Shown: positions 15,765 through 24,350, numbered from the stretch's first letter. The stretch: DNA of 64,000 nucleotides from Taishania sp. (GCA_030150045.1 JASLGM010000028.1:1-64000); one strand, 5' to 3'. Translations and numbers: made by a program. The notes: a model not told the origin generated them from the sequence alone.

Positions 15765-17729
15765 TTAATTGTTTGTTGAATCTAAAAGTTTCCAATCGCG
15801 TAGTAACGCCTTAATGTCCCAACCGATTTTATAGTCCCTCACATAGATGAGATTCTGGCGTTCAATGTTGTTCTTATTACTGCTTTCACTGAGTTTGGAA
15901 TGGGATAATATTCCCGTTTTAATTTTTGGTAATTCAGTCAAATTGGATGAAGGAATATAACCAATCAAGGTCTTTTTTCCACGTATCATTTGAAACATAT
16001 TGACCAAAAATTGTTTTTTATTTCCATAGCACCAAATCAAAATTGGAGCGAAAAGTAAGCCGAAGAAACCAACGGATATGTCTAAGGTACGTTTCAAGCG
16101 GACATTACTTTTTGTGCTAATGGTGTTGATGTTCAGTACGTATAGGTCGCCTGCTGTTTCAATCGAATTACTCCCAATGAGATACAACGTGTCTGGTTGT
16201 GCGATTTTGAAATCAATGTTTTTGCCTTCCATCTTTGTCATCCAGTCAATGATGTCGCGTGCACTGTTGTTCTTTGCACAGAAAATGATTTCATCGATTT
16301 TGTGTATATGAACAATTTGATCCAATTGTTGCAAAGTTCCGATGTTCCAATCTGCTTTTTCGTTTTCCGTCGAAGCGAATTTTACAGTTCCAATATTGGG
16401 GACAGAATTTTTTAGTACTTCTTCTACACGAGTGCATTCCTGTTGATCGCCAACGATTAAAAAATGTTTTTGGATGCGACTGCTTAATTTGTTTTTATCA
16501 CCTAATGTAAGGTGCATCAATACACGTGAAAGCACGTAGAATATGGCAACTACAAGTGTTCCCTCAAGTATGAAAAGACGAGAGAATTGAAAGGATTTTG
16601 GAAGAAGGGCGTAAATCATTAATATGATGAACGTTCCCCAAAGGGTCCCTACTAAAGATTTCTTTAAAACAACAGGACGGTCATAACCACTGGAATAGAA
16701 AACACTTACCATCCAAATGAATACGTAGGCTGGAATTGAGATGGAAATGATTTCTATAGGAAATTCGATGTCGTCTCGTTGCCATTGATTGGTCAATAAG
16801 AAAAGGCTTGTGGTTAAAAACGTGAAGTCAAATACAGGAAGAAGGGCTTTCTTAATAAAACGTGCTATGATAGCCATACTCGCTCGCAAGTAGATTGCAA
16901 GGTTAATGATGAGGGAGAATAGCTTGGCGTGTTTATTAGAGAAATGTTTCTCCGCAAAGATGATCATTGCGCGGTAAAAAACGAAAACGTAATTAACCGA
17001 ACTTTTCTTGGTGCTTTCTCCTTTGTAATGGATAATGCGTGTTTCTGGGAAATAATAATTTTTATATCCTCCTTTGATGATGCGGTAGGAGAGGTCTATA
17101 TCTTCTCCGTACATAAAAAAGGCTTCGTCCAATAAACCTACTTTGTCTAAGGCTTCTTGGCGCATCAGCATAAATGCTCCAGATAATATTTCTATTTCAT
17201 TGGTTTCAAATTCACTCAGGTATCCCAAATGGTATTGCCCAAACTTTTCACTTTTTGGAAACAATTTCGATAAACCAAAAATTTTATAGAAAGCAACAGC
17301 AGGGGTCGGCAATCCTCGTTTTGATTCGGGTAAAAAAGTTCCTTTCCCATCTACCATCCTTACACCAAGGCCTCCAGCATCTGGGGTTTTATCCATGAAA
17401 GCAACGACTTTTTCAAAAGTGTCTTCTTCCACTACAGTGTCTGGATTTAACAACAAGACATATTCCCCTTTTGAAAGACGAATGGCTTGGTTATTGGCTT
17501 TTGAGAAACCTAAGTTTACTTTATTGTCAATGAGGTGGTATTCAGGAAATCGTTGACGAACCATTTCCACGGAATTGTCGATGGAATTATTGTCCACAAT
17601 AAAAACCTCCCCATTCACATTTGTGAGGGCTTTTTTAACGGAGTTTAAACATTGTTCAAGAAAATATTCTACATTGTAGTTGACAATGATAACACTCAGT
17701 TTATAAGGATATTTTGAGTCGTTTTCCAA
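15765..17729 (-). CDS. GT2 glycosyltransferase fused to a degenerate sugar-phosphate-transferase-like membrane module
   Basis: A 654-aa two-part protein. Residues about 10-245 are a rhamnosyltransferase-like GT2 domain with VIIVNYN, the DNNS motif at 47-50, NPDT at 95-98 and GEDIDLSYR. Residues about 285-654 copy the layout of the polyprenyl-phosphate sugar transferase at 6334-7719: several membrane helices, a Rossmann-like segment (HFLIVGDQQE; DEIIFCAKNN) and the VRLKRTLDISVGFFGLLFAPI membrane entry. The catalytic core (KFRTM, LDEFPQ, GPRP) is absent and is replaced by about 75 unrelated residues. The GT should be active; the second half is probably a membrane or regulatory platform. It is likely co-transcribed with the RidA gene 2 bases away. 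Confidence 0.85.
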   Translation of the reverse strand: MENDSKYPYKLSVIIVNYNVEYFLEQCLNSVKKALTNVNGEVFIVDNNSIDNSVEMVRQRFPEYHLIDNKVNLGFSKANNQAIRLSKGEYVLLLNPDTVVEEDTFEKVVAFMDKTPDAGGLGVRMVDGKGTFLPESKRGLPTPAVAFYKIFGLSKLFPKSEKFGQYHLGYLSEFETNEIEILSGAFMLMRQEALDKVGLLDEAFFMYGEDIDLSYRIIKGGYKNYYFPETRIIHYKGESTKKSSVNYVFVFYRAMIIFAEKHFSNKHAKLFSLIINLAIYLRASMAIIARFIKKALLPVFDFTFLTTSLFLLTNQWQRDDIEFPIEIISISIPAYVFIWMVSVFYSSGYDRPVVLKKSLVGTLWGTFIILMIYALLPKSFQFSRLFILEGTLVVAIFYVLSRVLMHLTLGDKNKLSSRIQKHFLIVGDQQECTRVEEVLKNSVPNIGTVKFASTENEKADWNIGTLQQLDQIVHIHKIDEIIFCAKNNSARDIIDWMTKMEGKNIDFKIAQPDTLYLIGSNSIETAGDLYVLNINTISTKSNVRLKRTLDISVGFFGLLFAPILIWCYGNKKQFLVNMFQMIRGKKTLIGYIPSSNLTELPKIKTGILSHSKLSESSNKNNIERQNLIYVRDYKIGWDIKALLRDWKLLDSTNN

Positions 17730-17731
17730 TT

Positions 17732-18118
17732 TTATTTAGAAGGAATAACAGCAATACATGAAATTTCAACAGGCACATCACTTGGAAGTTTTGCCACTTG
17801 AACACATTCTCTTGCTGGCGGAGTTTCTTTGAAATATTCCCCATAAATTGCGTTCATTGCTGTAAAATCATTCATGTCTTTTAAGAAGACTTGACACTTT
17901 ACCACTTCGTTACGCGTAACACCTGCAGCTTCTAAAATAGCCGTAATGTTATCCAATACTTGACGGGTTGCCACTTCGATATTTGGCATGTTCAATTCCC
18001 CAGTAAATGGGTTTTTAGGAATTTGACCACTTACGAAAATTAAATTGCCTGCTTGAATTGCTTGACTGTATGGAGCAATCGGTTGCGGTGCACCATCAAT
18101 TTGTATTGCTTTTTTCAT
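17732..18118 (-). CDS. RidA family enamine/imine deaminase
   Basis: A 128-aa protein of the RidA (YjgF/YER057c/UK114) family, which hydrolyses reactive 2-aminoacrylate and related enamines from PLP enzymes. The family blocks PQPIAPYSQAIQ, LIFVSGQIP, and the C-terminal PPARECVQVAKLPSDVPVEISCIA are all present. The active-site Arg in PARECVQV and the Glu in VEISCIA are kept. It is full length and cytoplasmic. It is the first gene of a minus-strand pair with the GT2 fusion, a link with no obvious functional meaning. Confidence 0.93.
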   Translation of the reverse strand: MKKAIQIDGAPQPIAPYSQAIQAGNLIFVSGQIPKNPFTGELNMPNIEVATRQVLDNITAILEAAGVTRNEVVKCQVFLKDMNDFTAMNAIYGEYFKETPPARECVQVAKLPSDVPVEISCIAVIPSK

Positions 18119-18212
18119 ATTTTCGCTTTTTGTATTTTTTTCACAAGTTTAGCAATTATTCATTAGCTCTCCTTGTGTTTAGGACGCAATTTCTAACTAA
18201 AATGTACACCAA

Positions 18213-18662
18213 ATGAAAAATAAGGTTTCAAAATTCATCTTCTTGCTAAGTATATTCCTATGCAGTTGCTTTTCATTGATGGCACAAACCTGTGCCGGAA
18301 AATGGGAAACCTACAACGAAAAAACGGGGGAGAAGGAATCAATCGTCGAGTTTTATAAAAAAGGGGAACAACTTTATGGAAAAATCATCAAGCTTTACCC
18401 CATTGATGGTGTCGATGTGAATATGCTTTGCGACCTTTGCACCGACGAACGAAAAGGAAAACCCGTACAAGGGATGGAAGTTTTTAGAGAATTGAAGTGG
18501 GACGGAAAAATGTGGCAAGACGGAAAAGCCCTTTATCCTTCGCAAGGAAAACAATACAACATAAAAATCTGGCTTGATCCCAAAGACAAAGACATCCTGA
18601 AGGTAAGAGGGTATTGGGGACCTTTCTACGCAACGCAAACTTGGAAAAGAGTGAAAGCATGA
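18213..18662 (+). CDS. DUF2147 secreted protein, copy 1
   Basis: A 149-aa exported protein with signal peptide FIFLLSIFLCSCFSLMAQ followed by a DUF2147 beta-barrel-like domain (GKWETYNEKTGEKESIVEFYKKG; LYGKIIKLYP; LKVRGYWGPFYATQTWKR). A CDLCTD motif forms a possible CxxC pair in the periplasm. The family's activity is unknown; it is often predicted to bind small ligands. The gene overlaps the amidotransferase gene by four bases (ATGA), and a paralogue lies on the other side of that gene. Confidence 0.88.
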   Translation: MKNKVSKFIFLLSIFLCSCFSLMAQTCAGKWETYNEKTGEKESIVEFYKKGEQLYGKIIKLYPIDGVDVNMLCDLCTDERKGKPVQGMEVFRELKWDGKMWQDGKALYPSQGKQYNIKIWLDPKDKDILKVRGYWGPFYATQTWKRVKA

Positions 18663-19228
18663 CACAAAAGAAATTGGTTATCCTCGATAATTACGATTCA
18701 TTTACATACAATTTAGTCCATTATTTCGAAGCATTAGGGCTAGAAGTAGAGGTGTTTAGAAACGATGAAGTACAATGGGATGCCTTTGATCGTGCTGATT
18801 ATATTGTTCTTTCTCCTGGGCCCGGATTGCCACAAAACGCACCAAATCTCATGGAGACAATTGCCAAATATTCGGGCGTCAAACCCATATTAGGCGTCTG
18901 TTTAGGTATGCAAGCTTTGGCGCTTTCCCTCGGAGGAGAATTAAAAAATCAAGAACAAGTAAAACACGGGAAACAAGAAGAACTTATTTGTCATCAGGAG
19001 GGACAACTGTACAAGCATCTACCAAAAACTTTTAAGGTTGGATTATATCACAGTTGGGAGGTGGTTGAAGACACTTTGCCAATAGAGGTCAAACGAACCG
19101 CTTTTTCAGAACATAAGGTGTTGATGAGTTTTGAACATACGCGTTTGCAATTGTTTGCCGTTCAATTCCATCCTGAATCCATCCTTTCAGAATATGGAAT
19201 GGAAATCTTGAGAAATTTTATTGCATGA
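18659..19228 (+). CDS. Glutamine amidotransferase subunit (anthranilate / aminodeoxychorismate synthase component II)
   Basis: A 189-aa class I glutamine amidotransferase. It supplies ammonia from glutamine to chorismate for anthranilate or 4-amino-4-deoxychorismate synthesis. Evidence: VILDNYDSFTYNLV at the start, LSPGPGLP (52-58), the nucleophile Cys81 in GVCLGMQAL, and the His171/Glu173 pair in FHPESI. I chose ATG 18659, which overlaps the upstream stop, over 18614 because it gives the family's usual start. There is no trp operon nearby, and component I is not in the window, so a PabA role is more likely than TrpG; this is inference. Confidence 0.9.
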   Translation: MTQKKLVILDNYDSFTYNLVHYFEALGLEVEVFRNDEVQWDAFDRADYIVLSPGPGLPQNAPNLMETIAKYSGVKPILGVCLGMQALALSLGGELKNQEQVKHGKQEELICHQEGQLYKHLPKTFKVGLYHSWEVVEDTLPIEVKRTAFSEHKVLMSFEHTRLQLFAVQFHPESILSEYGMEILRNFIA

Positions 19229-19272
19229 AGCTATTTTTTTCATTAGCTTAGTTCATCTTAAATATTGAAAGT

Positions 19273-19707
19273 ATGAAATTTGGAATGATCATCGCTATGA
19301 CTTGTCTGAATGTTGCGGCATTTGCGCAAACGGCAGTTGGAAAGTGGAATACAATAGACGATAAAACAGGAAAGAAAAAATCGACTGTGGAATTGTATAA
19401 GCACGATGGAAAACTGTTTGGGAAAATCATTCATCTTTATCCGCGTGAGGGGAGAGAAGATAACCCAGTTTGTAAGAAATGTACGGACGACAGAAAAGAT
19501 AAAGCCATCACCGGAATGCAAATCGTGAGAGGTTTGGACTGGAACGGAAAAGAGTGGGAGAATGGAACAATCCTGGATCCTGAAAACGGAAAAGTATACA
19601 AATGTAAGATTTGGGTGGACAGCGACAACGAGAACAAATTGAACGTTCGTGGCTACATTGGCCCCCTTTACCGCACACAAACATGGCAAAAAGCGGAAGA
19701 TAAATAA
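19273..19707 (+). CDS. DUF2147 secreted protein, copy 2
   Basis: A 144-aa paralogue of the protein at 18213. It has a signal peptide (FGMIIAMTCLNVAAFAQ) and then the same blocks: VGKWNTIDDKTGKKKSTVELY, LFGKIIHLYP, and NVRGYIGPLYRTQTWQK. A CKKCTDD motif stands at the place of CDLCTDE in copy 1. It lies 44 bases after the amidotransferase gene, so one transcript with copy 1 is likely. A strong terminator follows. Confidence 0.88.
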   Translation: MKFGMIIAMTCLNVAAFAQTAVGKWNTIDDKTGKKKSTVELYKHDGKLFGKIIHLYPREGREDNPVCKKCTDDRKDKAITGMQIVRGLDWNGKEWENGTILDPENGKVYKCKIWVDSDNENKLNVRGYIGPLYRTQTWQKAEDK

Positions 19708-19726
19708 TTCCAATTTTATATGAAAT

Positions 19727-19768
19727 AAAATGCTCATTAGACCAATGTCTGATGGGCATTTTTTTTGC
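19727..19768 (+). terminator. Terminator of the DUF2147/amidotransferase operon
   Basis: A 14-bp stem (AATGCTCATTAGAC with GTCTGATGGGCATT, two G-T pairs) around CAAT is followed by T8. Confidence 0.85.
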
Positions 19769-19778
19769 TTTACTATTT

Positions 19779-19884
19779 GGGCGTTTCTCCTCCCTATTCC
19801 TAAGCTAATTAGGAATGGGGAGGAGGCGGGCTACCCTTCCAAGTTTTTTTTCAAAAAAGCTTTCCATTTGTATCCCTAACGCAG
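19779..19884 (-). repeat. Element B, copy 3 (Flavo-1-like)
   Basis: The minus strand runs GCGTTAGGGATACAAATGG, an AAGCTTTTTT/AAAAACTT hairpin, AAGGGTAGCCCG, a long hairpin with CTCCTCCC/GGGGAGGAG arms, then AAACGCCC. Closing GCGTT/AACGC is kept. It follows element A copy 4 on the minus strand. Confidence 0.8.
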
Positions 19885-19940
19885 AAAAGTTTGAAAAATT
19901 AGTTACACTATTTCCTTCAATTCCATTTATAAAAACAGAT

Positions 19941-20090
19941 CTCAGCCCGGGAGTAGCGCGGTAGCTAAATGCCGTGTGAAGATTGCAGAACGCTTGTTTG
20001 CCACTGCGACCAACGGAAGCACGTGGCAAATAACTGGTGATGCTTTTTCACATGCATTTACTAAAGCGCGCATACCGAAATGGCTGCCAA
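19941..20090 (-). repeat. Element A, copy 4 (subfamily I)
   Basis: The minus strand starts GGCAGCCATTTCGGTATGCG and ends CCCGGGCTGAG; CAGCC pairs with GGCTG. The central hairpin TTTGCCAC/GTGGCAAA encloses GTGCTTCCGTTGGTCGCA. The unit sits between two convergent genes. Confidence 0.8.
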
Positions 20091-20174
20091 AGCAACATTT
20101 TTCTTTTTCAAAAAAAAACAGCGCAAAGACTAAATCTCGGCGCTGCAATCTATTTTATGTTAGAATTGTTTCCC

Positions 20175-20957
20175 TTAATTGAGTACTACGGTGAGCGTTG
20201 AAGTGCTGTAAACTGAGAAATAACCCAACGCACGATTGGTCCACACGTAATTTGGATTGCCTTGCGCGGCAGAATTTGGATCGGTGCCCATGCGTAATTC
20301 GTTGTAGTAATTGTAGGTCTGCTGATTGATCGACTGAATCTCGAAAGAAACGGTGTCACCAGCGTCATAGAAGCCAATTTTATTGATGGTAATGATTTGA
20401 CCATCCTGCTGATTGTCCTTCCCAATGCTGATTTCGTTGACCTTGTCCAAGCGTTCGCCATTCAGGATTTCCACCGATTTGTATGCATTTCCAACGCCTG
20501 TTTGGTCTTGAAAACGGTAGATAATAATGTAATTCGGTCCTCCAACTTGCCCCGGAGGGAAATCAGCAGCGTTAATTGACGTCCCCACTAAAGGACCCAT
20601 TAACATGCTGTTTGCTTCGTAATCGACGCCATCGTAAGTCACCACAATGCGATAGTTTTCGCCCACTTGAGCAGTCGTAAATGGAAGGGCATATTGTCCG
20701 TCGCCCACATTGGGAACGACCACTGGCATTTGATTTGGCGCGTAAAACGTCACGGTAGCATTGTTGATTTTTGTTTCACTGTAGGGCGTGAAATAACTTC
20801 CCGATTGAGAAACTTGAACCGTCAATTGACCTTCGGTTGTGTTGAGATTGGCTACAATAACCATGCGCGGATCGGCATCTTTTAACTTGATGTCGATTTC
20901 CTTTTTGCAGGAAAATAAAACCAGCGAAAGGAGAAGGGTGAAACGTAGTAAAGCCAT
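20175..20957 (-). CDS. DUF4249 family lipoprotein (TonB receptor partner)
   Basis: A 260-aa outer-membrane lipoprotein. The signal peptide LRFTLLLSLVLFSC ends in a lipobox Cys at about residue 17. The DUF4249 pattern follows: MVIVANLNTTEGQLTVQVSQSGSYF, NATVTFYAPNQ, YRIVVTYDGVDYEANS, and the family-typical YNYYNELRMGTDPNSAAQGNPNYVWTN-like end in which a folded domain is completed. DUF4249 proteins are regularly encoded with a TonB-dependent receptor and are presumed to form a receptor lid like SusD, but the substrate is unknown. Its ATG follows the receptor stop directly, so the two are co-translated. Confidence 0.9.
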   Translation of the reverse strand: MALLRFTLLLSLVLFSCKKEIDIKLKDADPRMVIVANLNTTEGQLTVQVSQSGSYFTPYSETKINNATVTFYAPNQMPVVVPNVGDGQYALPFTTAQVGENYRIVVTYDGVDYEANSMLMGPLVGTSINAADFPPGQVGGPNYIIIYRFQDQTGVGNAYKSVEILNGERLDKVNEISIGKDNQQDGQIITINKIGFYDAGDTVSFEIQSINQQTYNYYNELRMGTDPNSAAQGNPNYVWTNRALGYFSVYSTSTLTVVLN

Positions 20958-23294
20958 CTATTTGAATTTAAAGTTATAAGTAATCGAAGGGATAAATCGG
21001 AACAAAGAAGTTTGAATAGCGACCGTTTTTTCAGGGTCATTTTCACTTTGTTCAAAGGAAATCATGTAGGCATTTTGACGTGCGTAAATGTTGTAGATCG
21101 AGAAATTTAAGTTGTGTTCAAATTTCGGACGTTCCTTGAAATACCATGTTAAACCAAAGTCTAAACGGTGGTAGTTGGGCATGCGTTGTCCATTTCGTTC
21201 AGCGTACATCGGCATTGTTGTTCCGTCAATGGTATATTTCCCAGCTGGAAAGGTAACGGCGTCGCCTGTGTAGTAAACAAAGCTAGAAGAAAGTGCAATG
21301 GCTTTGCTGGCTCTGAACATTCCAACGACAGCTATGTCGTGAATACGGTCTTGACGTGCCGAGAAGGCTTTACCGCCATTTATCGCATCAAACTGGCGCA
21401 AAGAACGGGACAAAGTGTAGGAAACCCAACCTGTGAAACGGCCTTTCTTTTTCTCGATAAGGAATTCTACTCCGTAAGCTTTTCCACGACCAAAAAGTAA
21501 TTCACCTTCTACATGTTCGTTCAGCATTAAGCTAGCGCCATTTCTGTAATCAATGAGGTTGCTCAAATGTTTATAGTAAACTTCCACGCTTGCTTGAAAC
21601 ATATTGTTTTTAAAGTTGTGGTAGTAACCTAGTGCCACCTGATCTGCAATTTGCGGTTTTACGTTGTTTGATGAAGGAATCCAAGTGTCGGTAGGTGAAC
21701 CCGCAGTGGAGTTGCTCAACTGGTGCATAAACTGTGAGTTTCTGTTGTATCCCAACTTGATGGAATTCATCTCTGTTAACAAGAAAGCAACGGACATACG
21801 TGGCTCAAGCACCTGATAATATTTGATGGATTTCCAATTGCTGTATTCCGTTTCAGAATCCACTTTTCCTTCTTCGTTGTAGGTGTAAGCTTTCCCTTTC
21901 CCCATGAAATTGAAGCCAGCATAACGTAAACCATACATCAAATTCCAACGATTACCAATGGTTTGCTCATTTTGAATATATGCCCCCACTTCGATTGCAA
22001 ATTTGTTGCTCAAAGTAAGATCGGAATTTACAAATCCTTTCGTGCTAAGATGTCCTGGAAAGAAGGTGTGGTGAATACCATTTGCCCCAAATTTCAACAC
22101 GTTATTCTTGTTGATGCGGTATTGGAAATCTTGTTTAAGGTTGAAATCTTGAATCGATGCATTTAATTTAAAGGAAAGATCCTCGACATTCATTCCAAAA
22201 CCATAAAAGAATTTACTGTAAATCACTGAAGTGTTGGAGAAAAAACGTTCATTTATAATGCGGTTCCAACGTAAAGTTCCTGTAAGGTTAGACCAATTGA
22301 AGCCAAACATTTTTCCGTAACCAAAGTTGTCTTTCCCAAAATAACCAGAAAGATAAATGCGATCTTTATCCGTAATGCGATAATTGGCTTTTAAGTTAAG
22401 GTCATAAAAGTAAAGAGAAGCATCTCGAATGGCTTTGTCTTTGGAAAGCTTTAAGAAAATATCAGCGTAACTTCTTCGCCCTGCAATAATGAATGAACCT
22501 CTGTTTTTCACAATTGGACCTTCAATGGCTAAGCGGGAAGAGATTAAACCAATACCACCCGAAGCCTGAAACTTTTGATCATTACCCTCACGCATTTTCA
22601 CGTCCAAAACAGATGATGCTCTACCTCCATATTCAGCCGGGATAGCCGCTTTGTGAAGACTTGCTTCTTTAACCACATCAGAATTGAAAACCGAGAAGAA
22701 ACCAAGTAAGTGCGAGGGATTAAAGACTGGAGCGTCATCAATAAGCACCAAGTTTTGATCGGCTGCACCACCACGAACATAAAAACCTGCCTGACCTTCA
22801 CCAGCCGATTTCACACCAGGTGTAAGTTGAAGAATTTTCAGAATATCTTTTTCACCAAAAATAACCGGAATTGTTTCAATGTCCTTCGGCGTTAACGTGG
22901 TCACGTTCATTCCCGATTTGGTCACATTGTTGTTTTCCTTTACAGAAGAAACGATCACTTCTTCAATTTGTTCAATCTTATCAGAATCCAAAGACAGGTT
23001 CAATTCCTTATCCTCGGTGATTAAAATGTTAAACGTTTTTGCTTGAAAACCACTTGCACGTATATTGATTTGATATTCGCCAGCGGCAACTTTTAGAGAA
23101 TATTTCCCGTTCAGATCGGATTTCGCACCAATAACAACTGCATCATTGAGCGTATCTTTCAGAAGAAGCGTAGCACCAAATATGGCTTCATTACTTTTTG
23201 AGTCCGTTATTTTACCGCTTAATTTGTACAATTGACCAAAAGCGGTAGGCAAAGTTGCGAGTAAAAAGAGAAAAGTGAGTAGTCCTATTTTCAT
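20958..23294 (-). CDS. TonB-dependent receptor (DUF4249-associated)
   Basis: A 778-aa outer-membrane receptor. Signal peptide GLLTFLFLLATLPTAFGQ, then a carboxypeptidase-regulatory-like domain (about 22-105, LSGKITDSKSNEAIFGATLLLKDT), a plug domain (about 120-230, with FYVRGGAADQNLVLIDDAPVFNPSHLLGFFSVF) and a 22-strand-type barrel ending in ITYNFKFK. It should import a TonB/ExbB-energised substrate together with the DUF4249 lipoprotein. The substrate cannot be inferred. The SpoU methyltransferase gene ends 9 bases upstream on the same strand. Confidence 0.92.
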   Translation of the reverse strand: MKIGLLTFLFLLATLPTAFGQLYKLSGKITDSKSNEAIFGATLLLKDTLNDAVVIGAKSDLNGKYSLKVAAGEYQINIRASGFQAKTFNILITEDKELNLSLDSDKIEQIEEVIVSSVKENNNVTKSGMNVTTLTPKDIETIPVIFGEKDILKILQLTPGVKSAGEGQAGFYVRGGAADQNLVLIDDAPVFNPSHLLGFFSVFNSDVVKEASLHKAAIPAEYGGRASSVLDVKMREGNDQKFQASGGIGLISSRLAIEGPIVKNRGSFIIAGRRSYADIFLKLSKDKAIRDASLYFYDLNLKANYRITDKDRIYLSGYFGKDNFGYGKMFGFNWSNLTGTLRWNRIINERFFSNTSVIYSKFFYGFGMNVEDLSFKLNASIQDFNLKQDFQYRINKNNVLKFGANGIHHTFFPGHLSTKGFVNSDLTLSNKFAIEVGAYIQNEQTIGNRWNLMYGLRYAGFNFMGKGKAYTYNEEGKVDSETEYSNWKSIKYYQVLEPRMSVAFLLTEMNSIKLGYNRNSQFMHQLSNSTAGSPTDTWIPSSNNVKPQIADQVALGYYHNFKNNMFQASVEVYYKHLSNLIDYRNGASLMLNEHVEGELLFGRGKAYGVEFLIEKKKGRFTGWVSYTLSRSLRQFDAINGGKAFSARQDRIHDIAVVGMFRASKAIALSSSFVYYTGDAVTFPAGKYTIDGTTMPMYAERNGQRMPNYHRLDFGLTWYFKERPKFEHNLNFSIYNIYARQNAYMISFEQSENDPEKTVAIQTSLFRFIPSITYNFKFK

Positions 23295-23303
23295 TGGAAT
23301 AAT

Positions 23304-23783
23304 TTAGAGTTTGTGATGTGGTGGAAGTGTGGTTGGCACTTTTGAAACACGATCATGCATAACAATAGACCCTGTTACACCAACGTTTAGCGAAGAGTTT
23401 CCAGGTAATTTTATCACATGTTGACAACGAGCAAGTACCTCGTCTGGCAATCCAGCATCTTCAGCGCCTAACAAATAAATGGCCCTTTTTGGATGCTCAA
23501 ATTCATGAAGAAAAACCGCGTCATCGTTAAGCTCTACGCCAACCAGTTGACAATCGTATGGAATGTTTTGTGCAAATTCTTCAAACGTTTTATAGTGGAA
23601 CAAAGGGATTCTTGCCCACGCGCGTACCACATCCGAAGTTTGTTTCTTGTATTTGTTTTCGATCGTAAAAATATACTTAGCTCCAAGCACAAAAGCACTT
23701 CGCCATAGCGTCCCTAAATTGTGGTGTGTTTTACCCCTAAAGATGCCAACGGCATAGTACCCTTCTTCGTTGTTTGTTTTCAT
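23304..23783 (-). CDS. SpoU/TrmH family RNA methyltransferase
   Basis: A 159-aa single-domain SPOUT methyltransferase, which would use S-adenosylmethionine for 2'-O methylation of tRNA or rRNA. The three family motifs are visible: NLGTLWRSAFVLGA (motif 1), IYLLGAEDAGLPDEVL (motif 2) and LNVGVTGSIVMHDRV (motif 3). It lacks an extra RNA-binding domain. A TATATTTG box ends five bases before the ATG, so the mRNA may be leaderless. Target RNA unknown. Confidence 0.9.
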   Translation of the reverse strand: MKTNNEEGYYAVGIFRGKTHHNLGTLWRSAFVLGAKYIFTIENKYKKQTSDVVRAWARIPLFHYKTFEEFAQNIPYDCQLVGVELNDDAVFLHEFEHPKRAIYLLGAEDAGLPDEVLARCQHVIKLPGNSSLNVGVTGSIVMHDRVSKVPTTLPPHHKL

Positions 23784-23788
23784 GAGTG

Positions 23789-23796
23789 CAAATATA
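23789..23796 (-). promoter_or_regulatory. -7 box of a probably leaderless transcript (SpoU gene)
   Basis: TATATTTG on the minus strand ends only five bases before the ATG at 23783, leaving almost no room for a 5' leader. Confidence 0.45.
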
Positions 23797-23941
23797 AGAA
23801 TTGTATAAGAAATGGATTTGTAAGTGATACCTTGTGAATTTTCCGCACACTACAATAACGACTTTTTTTCCATTTCCGTATGCGACTCAGGCAATTTCCT
23901 TCTTTTTTTTAAACAAAGCGATAAAAATCAAAAGATGTAAG

Positions 23942-23969
23942 TTGTTTTTTGTAAGAAATCGTATATTTG
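23942..23969 (+). promoter_or_regulatory. Promoter of tRNA-Leu
   Basis: TTG (23942-23944), a 17-nt spacer and TATATTTG (23962-23969), 11 bases before the tRNA 5' end. Confidence 0.6.
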
Positions 23970-23980
23970 CAACTGCAATT

Positions 23981-24062
23981 GCCCACGTGGTGGAATTGGT
24001 AGACACGCCATCTTGAGGGGGTGGTTCCAACAGGTGTGCTGGTTCGAGTCCAGTCGTGGGCA
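23981..24062 (+). tRNA. tRNA-Leu (anticodon GAG)
   Basis: Acceptor stem GCCCACG/CGTGGGC, D arm GGTGGAATTGGTAGACAC, anticodon stem CCATC/GGTGG with loop TTGAGGG (anticodon GAG), and T arm GGTTCGAGTCC. It has a class II variable arm, which here is short. No CCA is encoded; discriminator base A. Confidence 0.93.
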
Positions 24063-24068
24063 CAGACA

Positions 24069-24096
24069 AAGGAGAGCGGAAGTTCTCCTTTTTTTA
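24069..24096 (+). terminator. Terminator of tRNA-Leu
   Basis: AAGGAGA pairs with TCTCCTT around an 8-nt loop, followed by T-rich sequence. Confidence 0.75.
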
Positions 24097-24130
24097 TTTC
24101 CCTTATATTATACAATTTCAAATTGTTTTT

Positions 24131-24284
24131 GGCAGCCTTAATCGGTCTACGCGCTTTAGTAAACAGACTGAAAAAGCGTTCACAAGCTGCTTGCCACGTG
24201 CTTCCTTTGGTCGCAGTGGCAAATCAGCGTTCACAGCATTTTCATCCCATTTAGCTATCGCGCTTCGCCCGGGCTGAAATCCCG
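24131..24284 (+). repeat. Element A, copy 5 (subfamily I, solo)
   Basis: Starts GGCAGCC, ends GCCCGGGCTG; CAGCC/GGCTG can close it. Central hairpin TTGCCAC (24191-24197) with GTGGCAA (24216-24222) around GTGCTTCCTTTGGTCGCA. No element B follows; the terminator of the endonuclease gene comes next. It starts 35 bases after the tRNA-Leu terminator. Confidence 0.8.
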
Positions 24285-24306
24285 TTTCTCCACAAAAGTT
24301 TAATGC

Positions 24307-24350
24307 AAAAAAAATGGGTTTAACCATCAACGAATTGATCCTAAACCCAT
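24307..24350 (-). terminator. Terminator of the secreted endonuclease gene
   Basis: On the minus strand ATGGGTTTA pairs with TAAACCCAT, with an inner ATC/GAT pairing, and runs into T8. Confidence 0.75.

Noticed and set aside
20958..23294. TonB receptor and DUF4249 as a SusC/SusD polysaccharide utilisation locus
   Set aside because: No SusD-like protein or glycoside hydrolase is nearby. The DUF4249 partnership is a distinct, common arrangement with unknown substrate.
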